Assembly: GCF_002288925.2 (NCBI RefSeq)
Contig: NW_022098001.1
Coordinates: forward strand, 5,193,478 to 5,257,477
DNA length: 64,000 bases
Origin: Delphinapterus leucas
Taxonomy: Eukaryota > Chordata > Mammalia > Artiodactyla > Monodontidae
Direction: 5' to 3'
The translations under genes were made by a program, and so were the position numbers. This document shows, piece by piece, positions 33,707 through 45,125 of this stretch. Every line of letters begins with the position of its first letter. Position 1 is the stretch's first letter. The notes beneath the pieces were generated by a model that was not told the DNA's origin, made no database searches, and worked only from the letters and a program-made list of their open reading frames with translations.

Positions 33707-33946
33707 TAGTCTTAGCTTTTTTTTTTTTTTTTTTTTTTTTTTGCAGTACACGGGCCTCTCACTGTCGTGGCCTCTCCCGTTGGAGCACAGGCTCCGGACG
33801 CGCAGGCTCAGCGGCCATGGCTCACGGGCCCAGCCGCTTCGCGGCATGTGGGATCTTCCCAGACCGGGGCACGAACCTGCGTCCCCTGCATCGGCAGGCG
33901 GACTCTCAACCACTGCGCCACCAGGGAAGCCCTAGTCTTAGCTTTT
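33707..33946 (-). mobile_element. CHR-2-type SINE with perfect 14-bp TSD
   Basis: An antisense copy at 33721-33932. A 26-base T run (33717-33742, partly shared with the TSD) is followed by 'gcagtacacgggcctctcac'. TSDs tagtcttagctttt at 33707-33720 and 33933-33946 are identical. A 2-bp deletion follows 'ctcccgttg'. The usual 'gcggtac' has become 'gcagtac', which places an AG directly after the T run (see findings). Confidence 0.95.
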
Positions 33947-34039
33947 ATTTCCTGATTACGCATGACCTTTATATAAAATGAAGACCGAAAGGGCCTGTCC
34001 CTCAAAGAGTTTACAATCTGCCTGAGCCTAGTGCTGATG

Positions 34040-34600
34040 TGACTGTCAAGGTGAGTTCTCAGAAATGTACATCTGATCATGTCACTCCTCCCTTTAAGGA
34101 GGAAATACACATACATCTTTCAGAAGTTCTGTTTGCCTTCAAGATACAAAGAGCTTGACAAGAAATCAAAGCCTCTTTGATCTGCCCACTTCTCTAAAGT
34201 TTGCCACTTAGCATGACATATCCCCAAACCTAAGCTTCAACAATGTTACAATGATTGGAGTTTCCCAAGCAAGTCCAGGCCCCCATGGCTTTGCATACCC
34301 TGCTTCTTCCATCTGGAACATCTTTCCATGTGCCACTCCCTGGCCACTATTTAGTCATCTTTCGAGATGCATTTCAAATTTCACATTTCATAGAAAACTT
34401 TCCCTGAATACTCCTCACGGAAAACTCACCATACTCATTCTTATGTCTCCATTGAATATAATCGTACTCCATTCTGAGCACTCATAACACTTTGTTGCAA
34501 TTACTAATTTGCAAATCTATGCATTCCTACTGTGTCCAATTCATTGTTTTGTCTCTAGAGTCTAGTACAGAACCTGGCATATGGTAGGTACATGTAACTA
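34040..34600 (+). mobile_element. L2 LINE 3' copy
   Basis: 'ctgatcatgtcactcctccc', 'ttccatctggaacatctttc', 'gaaaactttccctgaatact', 'ctctagagtctagtacagaa' and 'cctggcatatggtaggtaca' are collinear with the L2 3' region. Non-coding by decay. Confidence 0.78.
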
Positions 34601-34729
34601 TTGGTTTCTCTTCCCTGCCCCATCCTTCCCTTCATGGCCAAAGTCTTATTACCAGTAAGGGCATTCATGAGCGTTCAACTCTGAGACCTACCTCCTGTGA
34701 AAACGCATAAAGAATTAGCATCTTAAAGT

Positions 34730-35165
34730 AGCTCAATGTGTTCTGTTAATGCTCTTCAGCAACCAGGAAGTCTAAAGAAAAGGCATTATACATCATATGT
34801 GACAACACAGATCGTAGGGGTGTGGGGGGAACAGGTGCCCACGTGTATCACAGGATGTAGAGCATCAGTGACTGCACAAAAGCAGAACCCATCTTGGGTG
34901 GATGCTCTGGTGCACTTCCATATACCTCCTGGAGTTTGCGGGACTGATGGCTCAGCTGCTGAGTACCTCTCTGGAAATTGCCATCATTCTGAAGGTCATC
35001 CCAGTTCCTTACCTCTCTGTAGGATTGGCTGAGGATTTCTGCATTGCCCCAAAACACTGCCTTCACCCCCTCAATGGGGTGTCTCCTACGAGTACTCCCC
35101 AATAAACTTCCTGCTCGAAAGTCTCCATCTCAGAATCTGCTTCCTATAGGAGCCCCACCATAAAA
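34730..35165 (+). mobile_element. LTR-like repeat with polyadenylation signal (family uncertain)
   Basis: The segment ends with 'gtactccccaataaacttcc', containing AATAAA at 35101-35106, then 'tctccatctcagaatctgct'. This layout is typical of the R-U5 part of retroviral-type LTRs. I could not name the family and the 5' boundary is a guess. No internal viral genes are present. Confidence 0.4.
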
Positions 35166-35212
35166 CAGAGGGCTTAGAATGTGGCAGAATTTCCCATTTG
35201 TGAGCTCATGGG

Positions 35213-35446
35213 AAGTGCCCTATTTTTTTTTTTTTTTTTGCGGTACACGGGGCTCTCACTGTTGTGGCCCCTCCCATTGCGGAGCACAGGTTCCGGACGC
35301 GCAAGCCCAGCGGCCTTGGCTCACGGGCCCAGCCGCTCCACGGCATGTGGGATCCTCCCGGACCGGGGCACGAACCCGCGTCCCCTGCATCGGCAGGCGG
35401 ACTCTCAACCACTGCGCCACCAGGGAAGCCCGAAAGTGCCCTATTT
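35213..35446 (-). mobile_element. CHR-2-type SINE with 13-bp TSD
   Basis: An antisense copy at about 35226-35433, with poly(T), 'gcggtacacggggctctcac', a well-preserved body, and 'ccaccagggaagcccga'. TSDs aagtgccctattt lie at 35213-35225 and 35434-35446. Many CpGs are intact. Confidence 0.95.
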
Positions 35447-36450
35447 GAAATATTTCTCCCATTGCTTTGTGTTTCAAAGGCTTTGGAATATTTTAAATTC
35501 TGTTATCTAAATGCTTCCCGGGAGTGATATCTGAACCTCATTTTAGCTAAAACAACCAAGTGAATGAACAAATGGACCCTATGTTTTCAAACGTTTTGTT
35601 TCTTTTCTGTTTATCTATTTATCAACAGTATAACTCCAGATCATAACTTCAATTCAACATGAGTGAACCAGTGTTCAAAAAAATGAGCTGAAATACTTAT
35701 TACCAAAAAAACAAAGAAACATGATTTTTCTTTTGTTAGGTCGTGCACTTTTACTGCAAAATAAGTATACAATGTTTAATCCTGGTTTCTTATTCAATTA
35801 TTGAAAATAGCACATGGAGTCCCATTACCTTCATGTGCCCCAAGAATAGAATCTACTCTAATCTCTTCCTTTTAGTCTAAGAAATAAGGAAACTGAGAAA
35901 GGAAGGAACAGAAGCCAAAATGATGATGCTTCATCACCAGGACCTCCATCTGTGATTATCACACCTACAGGTAAACTGAAGTGACCTGCTGATGTAAATG
36001 AATATGCTCGTGTTCTTTTTAATTAATTAATTAAGCACTCTCTTCTCTGACATAAACTGGTTCTTACTTTAAACCAGCAAAATATCAAGGCCAGAGGATC
36101 AGTATCAACCTGTTGAGTGGCTTCAACATTTGAAGTGCCAGATGGAAAACAAAGTCTTCTGCAATGGTTTATGAAACTGTATTGATAAAGATGGCTTTGA
36201 ATGAAGGCGCATTTACACTGACACAGCTAATTTAGAGCAAAGCTGTAAGGTAGGCAAACTGTTTTTGGAAGCCTCCACAGCCTTTAAAAAAATGATCCCC
36301 TTTACCTTCTTTCTAGAACCTTCATTCTTCCAAAGGACCCAGTACAGATCTGCTACTTTGCCCTTCCTTTCTTCCTAGGAAGACAAATCAGACATAGAAG
36401 CATGTCTGGGAGTCTGTAAGAAATTCCCAAATCATTCAAATACCTAAAAA
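35447..36450. other. Unique sequence
   Basis: No gene or repeat family was recognised. AATTAATTAATTAA lies at 36021-36034. Confidence 0.5.
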
Positions 36451-36592
36451 GCTTTTTTAAAAATACAGATGTAGATTCACATCATTAGATATTCCAACTC
36501 CTCCCCAGGTCTGGGGTGAGGCCCTGGAATCTGTATGCTTAACAAGTATCCCAGGGGCTTGGGGGTGATCAGACAGATTTGGGAACCACTAA
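36451..36592 (+). mobile_element. MER5A-type hAT-Charlie DNA transposon
   Basis: 'aatacagatgtagattcaca', 'ccccaggtctggggtgaggc', 'ctggaatctgtatgcttaac' and 'gatttgggaaccactaa' match the MER5A 3' two thirds. The 5' terminal repeat is missing or unrecognisable. Confidence 0.75.
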
Positions 36593-37974
36593 TATGTGAA
36601 TTTCATTCTTATCAAGCATCTGACACTTCATGATTAGCCTTCTTGAAGGATTTGCCTTTTAAGGAGCATCTTAGAGAAAGGCAGTGCTTAACTCAAGGGA
36701 ATAAATCAGAGTAAACAGTGGAGAGGATATTTGGGGTAATTGGACAATCCATGTCCAACTTATCAAATCAAACCTCACAGAAATCATCTACTCCATCTGC
36801 CTTTTGAGGTCCACTGAGGTCATTTGTGTCTGTCTCAATGTCCAAGATAAAGGAGAAACAGAAGAGAATAGCTGCCTCTCTTCCGTCCCCTGCAGCTCCC
36901 TCTTCCTCTTCATCCTCATCCTTTCTCCTTTCCTCTCTCTCATTTCAGAGATTTATGTACTAGTCCTTTCCTTCCTGAGAAAGAAAAACAATCATCACAA
37001 GATGCTGTAATTTATAAAGGAATTCAAAGGACAAAATTAAACTAAAGAGCTCAGAATTAAACTGTATACATAAGGACAGGGAACCTAAAATGGCTTGGTT
37101 ATACAGGGCTGCCAGAGGAGGTGGCAGCCACTTCCTCATGACTAACCCCAGACAAGTGGCCCCCATGCTCTGAGATTGCGTGCGTGCGTCCTCGCCACCC
37201 ACACTCCGATACAGGCAAACAACACTAGGTCTTGGTACCAGTTGTTAAAAATAAACTGGGAGCTCTCCGAGGAAAGACAGTCTTTGCGTGAAGGCACACC
37301 ATGGGGCCCGGCACAGGGAACAATCTCAGTGGACACAACTGGCCCAACCCCCCAACCAGCCCCTGAGAAAAACCCAGCCAGAGTTTGCTGCTTCAGAACC
37401 TTAAAAGGGCCGACAAAGAAGCAATAGTATCAGTTCCCTCTGGGATCGTCACTTTTGTCTCGGGATTTTAAGGAGAGACCAAGCCAGCCCTGATGGGGTT
37501 TAGGAGTCAAGCGCCTGTAATTTTCTTGCATTTGACACATGGGTTCAAAAAGAGGCCCCACAATTTTCTGAGGATATTTTCCTCTGCATCTTGAGCTCAT
37601 GGGTGGTTTAAGGGAAGATTAATCCAAGGGCTTGCTTTACCTTGTTAAAATATTACATTGGAAGATGAGTTTAATGTCCAAGAGTCCTGATGCTCCCCTC
37701 TATTAAGCTCTTTAAAGAAATACTTTAAACAGGGAGCAGAGCTGAATTTTACAGTTTTCATTTAAGCTCAAGCTTCACTTTACTGTCAGGTGCTTACAAT
37801 CAAGGTTAGATGATCCCTGAGGGCATTCACACACAGGCTCTGTAATCTACATGTTATCCCGAACTTTTCCAAGGATAGAGAAATGGGAAGGGTCTGTAGG
37901 GAGAGGAAAACAGCTGAGTTGCCCTACTCTCTTCTCAACCACACTAAGTGTTCTTCAGAACGGGATAGAACCCA
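36593..37974. other. Unique sequence
   Basis: No gene or repeat family was recognised. Short frames only (up to 83 codons). Confidence 0.5.
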
Positions 37975-38165
37975 AACTAGCAAATGTTTATGAAGTGCTT
38001 ATTATGTTAGCACTGTTCTAACGCATGTAAACCAACGATATTATGAGGTGGGTGCTATTGGGAACTCTGTTTTACCGATGAGGAAACTGAGGCAAGAAAC
38101 TTGCCCAAATAACTTGCCCCGGAGCCACTGAAGTCCACCATGTGGTCATTCAGGGTATCGCCAAT
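37975..38165 (+). mobile_element. MIR SINE
   Basis: Contains the diagnostic MIR core 'ttttaccgatgaggaaactg' followed by 'aggcaagaaacttgcccaaa', preceded by 'gaagtgcttattatgttagc'. Confidence 0.82.
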
Positions 38166-38369
38166 TCATCAGATCTCCCCCAAGGCCCCTCCAGCCTGAA
38201 AGACACTACCTAGCTTGTTGTCAGCGTGCCATCCTTCCTTACTGAACTCTAATCTCTTGCCCCTGTGTTCCCTCTTTGATCTCAAAGCCATGTATGATCC
38301 AACACATCCCAGAAGAAAGAACTTTCCTTGCCTTCAGAAGAAACTGCTTTTTCCCTGGTTTTCTCCTGA

Positions 38370-38480
38370 GTCATCTTGGACAAGTCTGAGCCTCCATATT
38401 CTTATTTTTAAGGAGGATCGTTATGAATCTCCCATGAGTTAACATACGTGAAAAGCAAACTGTAAATTGTGAAATGTTGA
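38370..38480 (-). mobile_element. MIR SINE fragment (antisense)
   Basis: 'catcttggacaagtctgagc', 'ctccatattcttatttttaa' and 'gagttaacatacgtgaaaag' recall the antisense MIR core and 3' part. Weak. Confidence 0.5.
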
Positions 38481-40744
38481 CCAACATTGATCATAATAAT
38501 TAACAAAATGTGAGACATATTCAAGAGCAATGAAAGAAAACACGACTGATTCTAACACAGTCAATAATTTGGTGGAAAACCAGGTTATGTTGACAGCTAA
38601 ATAAGGTAATAAAACAGACTAGGATATAAATATATTCCTAGGACCCCGAGTCAGTAATATTGAAAGCAGGTAATGAATAAATCTTTGCGATCATCATAAA
38701 TTATATCTGTATAATAGTTTATAGTTTATAGAGCTCTTTGGTGATGGCATTTACTTTATTATATAAAGTTATGTAATATAGGCAGAGTATTGTCAAGTGG
38801 AATGTGTGAGCCAGGAAAATGATTGCTGTGGGCAGACATGTGCAGATAAACATTCACTGCAGTGGACTAATTACAGCTCCTCCGGGCATCCTGAGCCCTT
38901 AGAGTAACCTGACTGACTTTCTGAAATATTATAGTAAGGGAATGAGAATATTAGAGGACTCTTAGAAATATTCCCTCCATTCTCACTCCAAGCCCTCATT
39001 TTCAGATGTTTTTGTGAGAGAGTGGTCCTCTAGGAACTATATGTGTGCAAATTCCTGCTGTCTGTGTAACTCAGCAATCACCAGGCTGAAAATAAAGGCA
39101 TGGAAAATTCACAACTGGTTTCCCAGGACCCTTTATGTGTGTGAACTTCAGGTTGCTTTACAGGAAAAGGGGTTTCATTGAAGGACGCTGGGAAAAGAGG
39201 ATTCATCCCACGATGGGAGGATCATATATTTTAGAGGGTGCAGGCTCAAGCCTGCTTCCTGAGGAAGTCTCTCGAAGACCTCTAACGATCAGAAAGAACA
39301 AGGACCAGAGAGTGACAAGCATATCAATTAGGGTGTTTTCAGCGGCAAATAGCAGAACACTTAACTAAAAGGTGTGGTTCAAATAATACAGATATTTATA
39401 ATGTCACATAATAATTAAATGTGTCTGGTACGTAATAGGCTTTGTAGAAGTATCAGCTGTCATTACTGCTGGCAATAACAATAATGATTACTATTATTAC
39501 CATCATTATAACTTACCTTACTTATAAGGTAAGTCAAGGCAGGGAAGTCCCAAGTTGGGTGCAATGGCTCAGGGACCCAGATACTTTTCTTCATTGTGCT
39601 CTGGCACTCACAATGTGACATTGATGCCTCCCCTCATGACCCCAAAAAGGCTGCAATGGTTCCAGAGGTCACATGCTTACAAAACATACACAGAAAAGAG
39701 AAAAGGGATGCTTCTTCATTTCTAGAAAGAGAAACCTTTTTCCAAACTCTTAGCAGACATTTCTTCAGGTCCCATGGGTCAATATTGAGTTACTTGCCTA
39801 TGTGCTAGTTGTAAGGGAGACTGGGAAAAGAGTAACTGGCATTTCCTGCAGTAGGAGAAGGGCTTGTCCAATAAGGAAAGGGAGAGGGAAGCGCCTGGAA
39901 CGGCGAATAATAGTGTCAGCCACCCATTATAGTATGCAAGTTCTCCCTCCAAACTGCTCAGAAAGGGTAGGGGAAGCTGACAGTCCTGTAACACTGGGCC
40001 TTTCTTCGGAGGTAGGAAATTCCTAAGAGAGAAAAAAAATGCCTTTGAACAACTTGAGGTTGGCATGACGAGCTTTATAATTTGGAGTCAATCTTTTCCC
40101 TTCTGTCTATGTTAGGAAAGAGATCACCATAATAGGAGGAGCAGCACCCCTTAGGAAATGGGGACTTTTGTAATGGAGGCTCCTGGAAACAGAGCAGACC
40201 ACTTCCATCACAGCACCCACCAGAGCCCGTCACACAGACAGCCATGCAGGGCAGCAGGACCCCAGAGGAGAGGGACTCAGCAGGAATTCACCACCACTGG
40301 AGGACAGGGCATGATCTGTGGGATCCCTTCTGACTACACCCTTCACTGCCTTGTAAGCCCTGATGTCCAGGGAAAAAGAACAGATGAAATGGAAGAAATA
40401 TACCAATCCCTAGTTGAAAATATTGCTTTGTGGAATCATCCCACGGCAGAAATGACTGATCATTGAGGCAGCCTGGTTCAGACAGGTTATTTTGAGGAAG
40501 CAGACATTGGGGTTGAATTCCTATGACTCTAGAGTGAAGTGCTCCTCTAGTTTATTTCCACAATATTCACCCTTAAGGTGTGTTTATCAGGGATTTGTCT
40601 ACAGTCAGTCTGAGCACGCCAATGAGGAGTCTAGACCTCAGGGAGATCCAGGCAAGCAGTCGAGTGAAGGTTAGCCTCAGTACCGACTACCACAATGTAA
40701 GAAGGACTGCGTCACTGGGCTATGGGCCTCAGAGCACATGGCCC
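38481..40744. other. Unique sequence block
   Basis: No gene was recognised. A possible MIR tail lies near 39405-39475 ('gtgtctggtacgtaataggc'). A 10-bp-arm hairpin is at 39511-39534 (findings). Confidence 0.5.
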
Positions 40745-40975
40745 CTGGTTTAGAACTAAGGCTCCAGTACCAGATTACGTGTCAATCCCCATTTATCATA
40801 TGTGTGAATTCTGGCCAATTACGTAACCTCTCTAAGGCTTAACGTCCTTACCTACAAAAAGAATAATGAATATACCTTCCTTAGAGGGTTGATGAGATGA
40901 TTAAATGAATTAACACATGTACATTTCTGAGGATACTACTTTACATATGTAAATATTAGTAACTCATTATCAGAG
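40745..40975 (-). mobile_element. MIR SINE (antisense)
   Basis: 'ctggccaattacgtaacctc', 'tctaaggcttaacgtcctta', 'gggttgatgagatgattaaa' and 'tgaattaacacatgtacatt' match the antisense MIR over most of its length. Confidence 0.75.
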
Positions 40976-42534
40976 GGCAGGTGAAGGGAAGACCTATAAG
41001 CAGTCTGAAACCAAATAATGAATAACTGACTTGATTGTGGTTAAGTCAGTTAACAAAGGACCTAATGCAAGGGGGTGGAAAATCTTGGGGGTACAACCTT
41101 TTTTGCCTGTGACATACATTAGTGTTGTTGCATGAACTGGGCTTTTATAAGGCTACTTCCCTATGTTGGGGATGAAGGTCAAACCTCTATGGAACAATCT
41201 GGAATGTCTCTGAGATGTGCAGGGCAAAGAAGCTGAGCTGGAGAGGGTTGGATCAGTTGCAGTGCTGACACAACTCCTGCCAACCTGAATGGAGACAAGG
41301 CATGTGTACCTTTTAACCCCCCTTATGTTTCCTTGAGGAACAAGACCAGTATAATGTAAGGATGCACGTGGAAATGAGGACAACCTGAAGATACCTGAAC
41401 GATTAGGCCTCCCAGAAAAGGAACAATGAGCTGGGAGATTGGCTTGGGATCTCAGGCAATTCTAGATCCCGATTACCTTGTACCCCCTCAGCCCCTGAAG
41501 TTCATAGAATTCTACTAGTATAATGAGTCAGCTTTTTACCGTCTCTCCTTGAACCACTCCCACTGTGACAAACAACTACCTGTGGCATCTGGTCTCCACT
41601 TACTTATCACTTTGGTTGACTCAGGACTTCTGCTTACCTACCATTTCTGTTATTCACCATCTTTCATGGCCCTTCTGCCCTATGAATTTGCCTTCATTCT
41701 CTAGGTTTCTTTTCAGAAATTCTGATTTGTTCAATGTAGTCTCCATTGTTCTGGTTGAACAAAATTCTTGCTCCACAACCTCATAGCTTATAGACTGTCT
41801 TTGGCACAATGGCCACGTCTGGTCTAGTCAGCCTCGGCCAAGAAGACAAACCAAGGTCACATGGTGCCAACGGGAACATATTTGCCTGATGAAATGCCTA
41901 GCACCTTTCTTCAACAAGGAAGGAACGTGGCCTCTGAAAGATGACCTTAGACTTTGCAGGCACCCTGAAGCTTGGGCTGTCCTCCACAGCAAGTTTCTCA
42001 AACTAGAAACTAAAACTAAGTAGGAAGAAATCATCTAAGACCTTCAAACTCAGAAAAGCGTTGAGTTTTAATGCAGAAAGGACTTTGGCATTTGTCTGAG
42101 CATAAAAGGACCTTCTGAGGGCCAGGAACACAGACAAAACCAGACAATACCAAACCAAGCCACCTAGGACACCAGGAGGGAGGAAAGCCATACCTTGGTA
42201 CCAACCTTACATTGGAATGAAGATCTCTGGGAGTTGAGTGAAGCATGTTGATTACTTCTGTTGGGATAGGAGGTAACAAAGCTATAATTCAGAGAATTTA
42301 TTATTATTGAGTTGTCTGTTTTTTCCATATATTTTTAAATTCTCTTATTCCTTTTTAATCTTCATGTGTGAAAATTACAGCCTATCTTACCAATGGTGAG
42401 GGACAGACCAATGTAAGGGAAGAGAGATACACGCCCAGTGTGAGAGTTACAGGGAGAAGGGAAATCTCAGGACCTGTGTCCCTCATCCTAGAATTTGTTC
42501 TTTGGGGCTCTTATTTGTTTTGGGTTTCGTTCCA
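40976..42534. other. Unique sequence block
   Basis: No gene or repeat family was recognised. The 138-codon frame at 42368-42784 runs into the L1 remnant that follows and lacks domain similarity. Confidence 0.5.
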
Positions 42535-42850
42535 GCCAAGTGTGGCCTATGGAGACATGACAACTAAATATACTATGGTATCCTGGATGCGATCCTGGAA
42601 CAGAAAAAAGGCATTTGGTAAAAACGAAGTAAATCCAAATAAGCTATGGACTTTAGTTAATAATGTATCAATATTGGTCCATTATTGTAACAAATGTACA
42701 ATATTCATGAAAGTGTTAATAATAGGGGAAACTTGGTTTGGAGGTGCTGGGGAGAGGCATATGAGAACTCCCTGCTTGAACTAGCTCCTCAATTTTTCTG
42801 TAATTCCAAAACTGTCCTAAAAAATAAAGTCTCTCTATATTTTTTTAAAA
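42535..42850 (+). mobile_element. Old L1M-type LINE 3' end
   Basis: 'tggtatcctggatgcgatcc', 'ctatggactttagttaataa', 'taataggggaaacttggttt' and 'tttctgtaattccaaaactg' are the recurrent 3' UTR pattern of old L1s, ending in 'aaaaaataaagtc' and an A/T-rich tail. Confidence 0.75.
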
Positions 42851-44212
42851 GGCCCATCCCTAGCAATACATAATTTAGACACTTATCCAGTTCACTTGAG
42901 TGACGAGTGAGTCAGGACACTGTAAATACTTCTGTATAAGGATAAAAGATGAATTATGCAACGAGGAGAGGACTGTGAGAGAAAACGTTAAGATCATCAT
43001 TTGTTGGGCCACGACTTGACCTCGTCAACAATCAAGTATCCAAACTGTCATCCTTTACTCTTCAAAATGCAACCTTAACTTACTAACAGAAAAACGTAAT
43101 CAGGAGAAACAGCAGGCTGTAATTCTAATACCATAACTCTGTGCTTCAAATCCTCACGATGGTTTACTTAAAAAATAAGAGTAGAACATGCCAAACAGGT
43201 GGTACTTGATGGAGGGCTGGAACACGACAGTGAGTTCCTCATAATGAGAAAGCTTCTAACGAAAGCCGTTTCAGACAAAATCAGCTCAGGGAAGAAAGTC
43301 GGCAGAACAGAATGAACATTCTAATTCAATTTATATTATTATATTGATGATGCAGTTATACAGTGCTTTTTTTTTCACCAAGACTGTCAAGCATATCAGG
43401 CTAAGTTCTGCACAACAGAATTCAGAATGTTGAAAAGGAGAGCTGCCCTGTAAAATTCCTCACCTTCAAAAGTCTTTAAGGAAACCCACAAAACCACATT
43501 TTGGGGTAGATATGACTCAGGAATTGCAGCTGCCTCAGGAGAAACGTTGATCAAGATTTTACTTCTCGTTTTTTTCCAGCTGGTCCTTGAAAGAGAACTG
43601 CCGCCCCAGTTTCCCAGTTGCTGTGGCCAAGGATGAAAAAGTAAAAGCCCAGCTCGGTGCTGGACACGCTGGTGAGCCTCGCACAGAGGCTGAAGATGAC
43701 AGTAGTGTGTTGATGGCAGCCCATGCAGAGTCCATTCTGCCGCCCTGCCCTGCTGCTTGTTTCCGAGTACACTTTTCTGTCTTTATTAAGGTTATCCCAA
43801 TTAATATAAGCTCTCTCCAATTCTAGGGTAAGAGGGATTCTTATTAAAAAAATAAATAAAACAATTTCACAGATGTTCTAAAAAAAGCCAGAAATGACAT
43901 AGCGTCAGGCCACGAAGGAACAGGAGAGGGGGTGATAGTAAAGCTATATCTTCCATTGCCCAGTGGGTCTCTAGGTCTCTCAGCTCTGCTCCCCTCTGGC
44001 ATCTGCCTTCCACCCCTTCTCTCTGTGCAGGCTGCCTCTCAGGCCTTATTGTGGGGCTGTCCGCTCTGCCACAGTTCAGCCTGTGTGTGACTTTGGCCGG
44101 TCCAGGGCTAACTCTGGATTCTGCTCTGCACGGCTTTTCGACTTAGACACTCACCACGTGGCTCTGCCTTTCAGTGTCTCAGTTCCAGTGCCCTGGGGAA
44201 ATTTCCAGGATG
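42851..44212. other. Unique sequence
   Basis: No gene or repeat family was recognised. Confidence 0.5.
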
Positions 44213-44239
44213 CGGGGGTGGGGGGTGGGGTGGGGGGTG
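44213..44239 (+). repeat. G-rich tract, quadruplex-capable
   Basis: Five runs of four to six G separated by single T residues: G5-T-G6-T-G4-T-G6. This exceeds the usual four-run requirement for an intramolecular G-quadruplex with one-base loops. Confidence 0.85.
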
Positions 44240-44394
44240 TTCCACCTACCTCGTCTGGGGACTGAGGGTAAGGAGAAGTTGGTGGGGAGAGTAGGGTCCC
44301 TACGAATGGAATGTGAGAAGGCAGGAAGTGATTGACTTATCAGGGTCCCCATCTCCCCTTTAAAACCTTATATTATTATGCTAATAACTTGCAT

Positions 44395-45125
44395 TCCTTA
44401 TATAAAAACAGAAAACTAAGGTAAGCAAACATATTTTTAAATCCATCTAATCCCAGATAGAACTACTGTAAACATTCTGGTACTACTTTTCAGAATTCTA
44501 AAAATTCTATATTTCTGTGTATGAATTCATATACATGTTAATATTTTTATAAACAAAAGCAAGACCACTTTCTACACACCACTTTAAAATCTGCTTTTTC
44601 AGGCTTCCCTGGTGGCGCAGTGGTTGAGAGTCCTCCTGCCGGTGCAGGGGACACGGGTTCGTTCCCCGGTGCGGGAGGATCCCACGTGCCGCGGAGCAAC
44701 TGGGCCCGTGCGCCATGGCCTCTGAGCCTGCGCGTCCGGAGCCTGTGCTCCGCAGCGGGAGAGGCCACAACAGTGAGAGGCCCGTGTACCGCAAAAAAAA
44801 AAAAAAATCTGCTTTTTCATTTAAAATTATATGTGAGTATGTTGAATATATCCGTGCTCATGAATATAAATCAATAAATATCATTGTTAACTGGTGCATA
44901 ATATTCACTTTATGGATACGCCATAATGCAAACGGGAACTTCTTGTTGATATTTAAGTTGTTTCCATTGTTTCCTTGTTATTAACAATAACACTCCAGTC
45001 AACATCCTTATATCCAGATGTCTGTACAGTCTCCTGAAACTTTCCTTAGTACACATTCTTTCAAGTGGATTTGTTTGGTTAGAAGACATACGACATGTGA
45101 CCTGAGTATTTTGCACAAATGTGGC
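44395..45125 (-). mobile_element. Old L1M LINE 3' region, split by a SINE
   Basis: The segments 44395-44585 and 44820-45125 are collinear with an antisense L1 3' region: 'ctactgtaaacattctggta', then after the SINE 'tggtgcataatattcacttt', 'aagttgtttccattgtttcc' and 'ttctttcaagtggatttgtt'. The frame is lost. Confidence 0.7.
44586..44819 (+). mobile_element. CHR-2-type SINE with perfect 16-bp TSD
   Basis: A plus-strand copy at 44602-44803. A-box-like tggcgcagtggtt at 44613-44625 and B-box-like ggttcgttccc at 44656-44666 form a tRNA-type internal Pol III promoter. The body is followed by a 15-A tail. TSDs aaaatctgctttttca at 44586-44601 and 44804-44819 are identical. Confidence 0.96.

Noticed and set aside
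42368..42784. 138-codon plus-strand frame
   Set aside because: The second half is an old L1 3' UTR, which is non-coding; the first half has no similarity I recognise.
44602..44680. tRNA gene
   Set aside because: The A- and B-box-like motifs belong to the tRNA-derived head of a CHR SINE; the sequence does not close a full cloverleaf and is followed by SINE body and poly(A).
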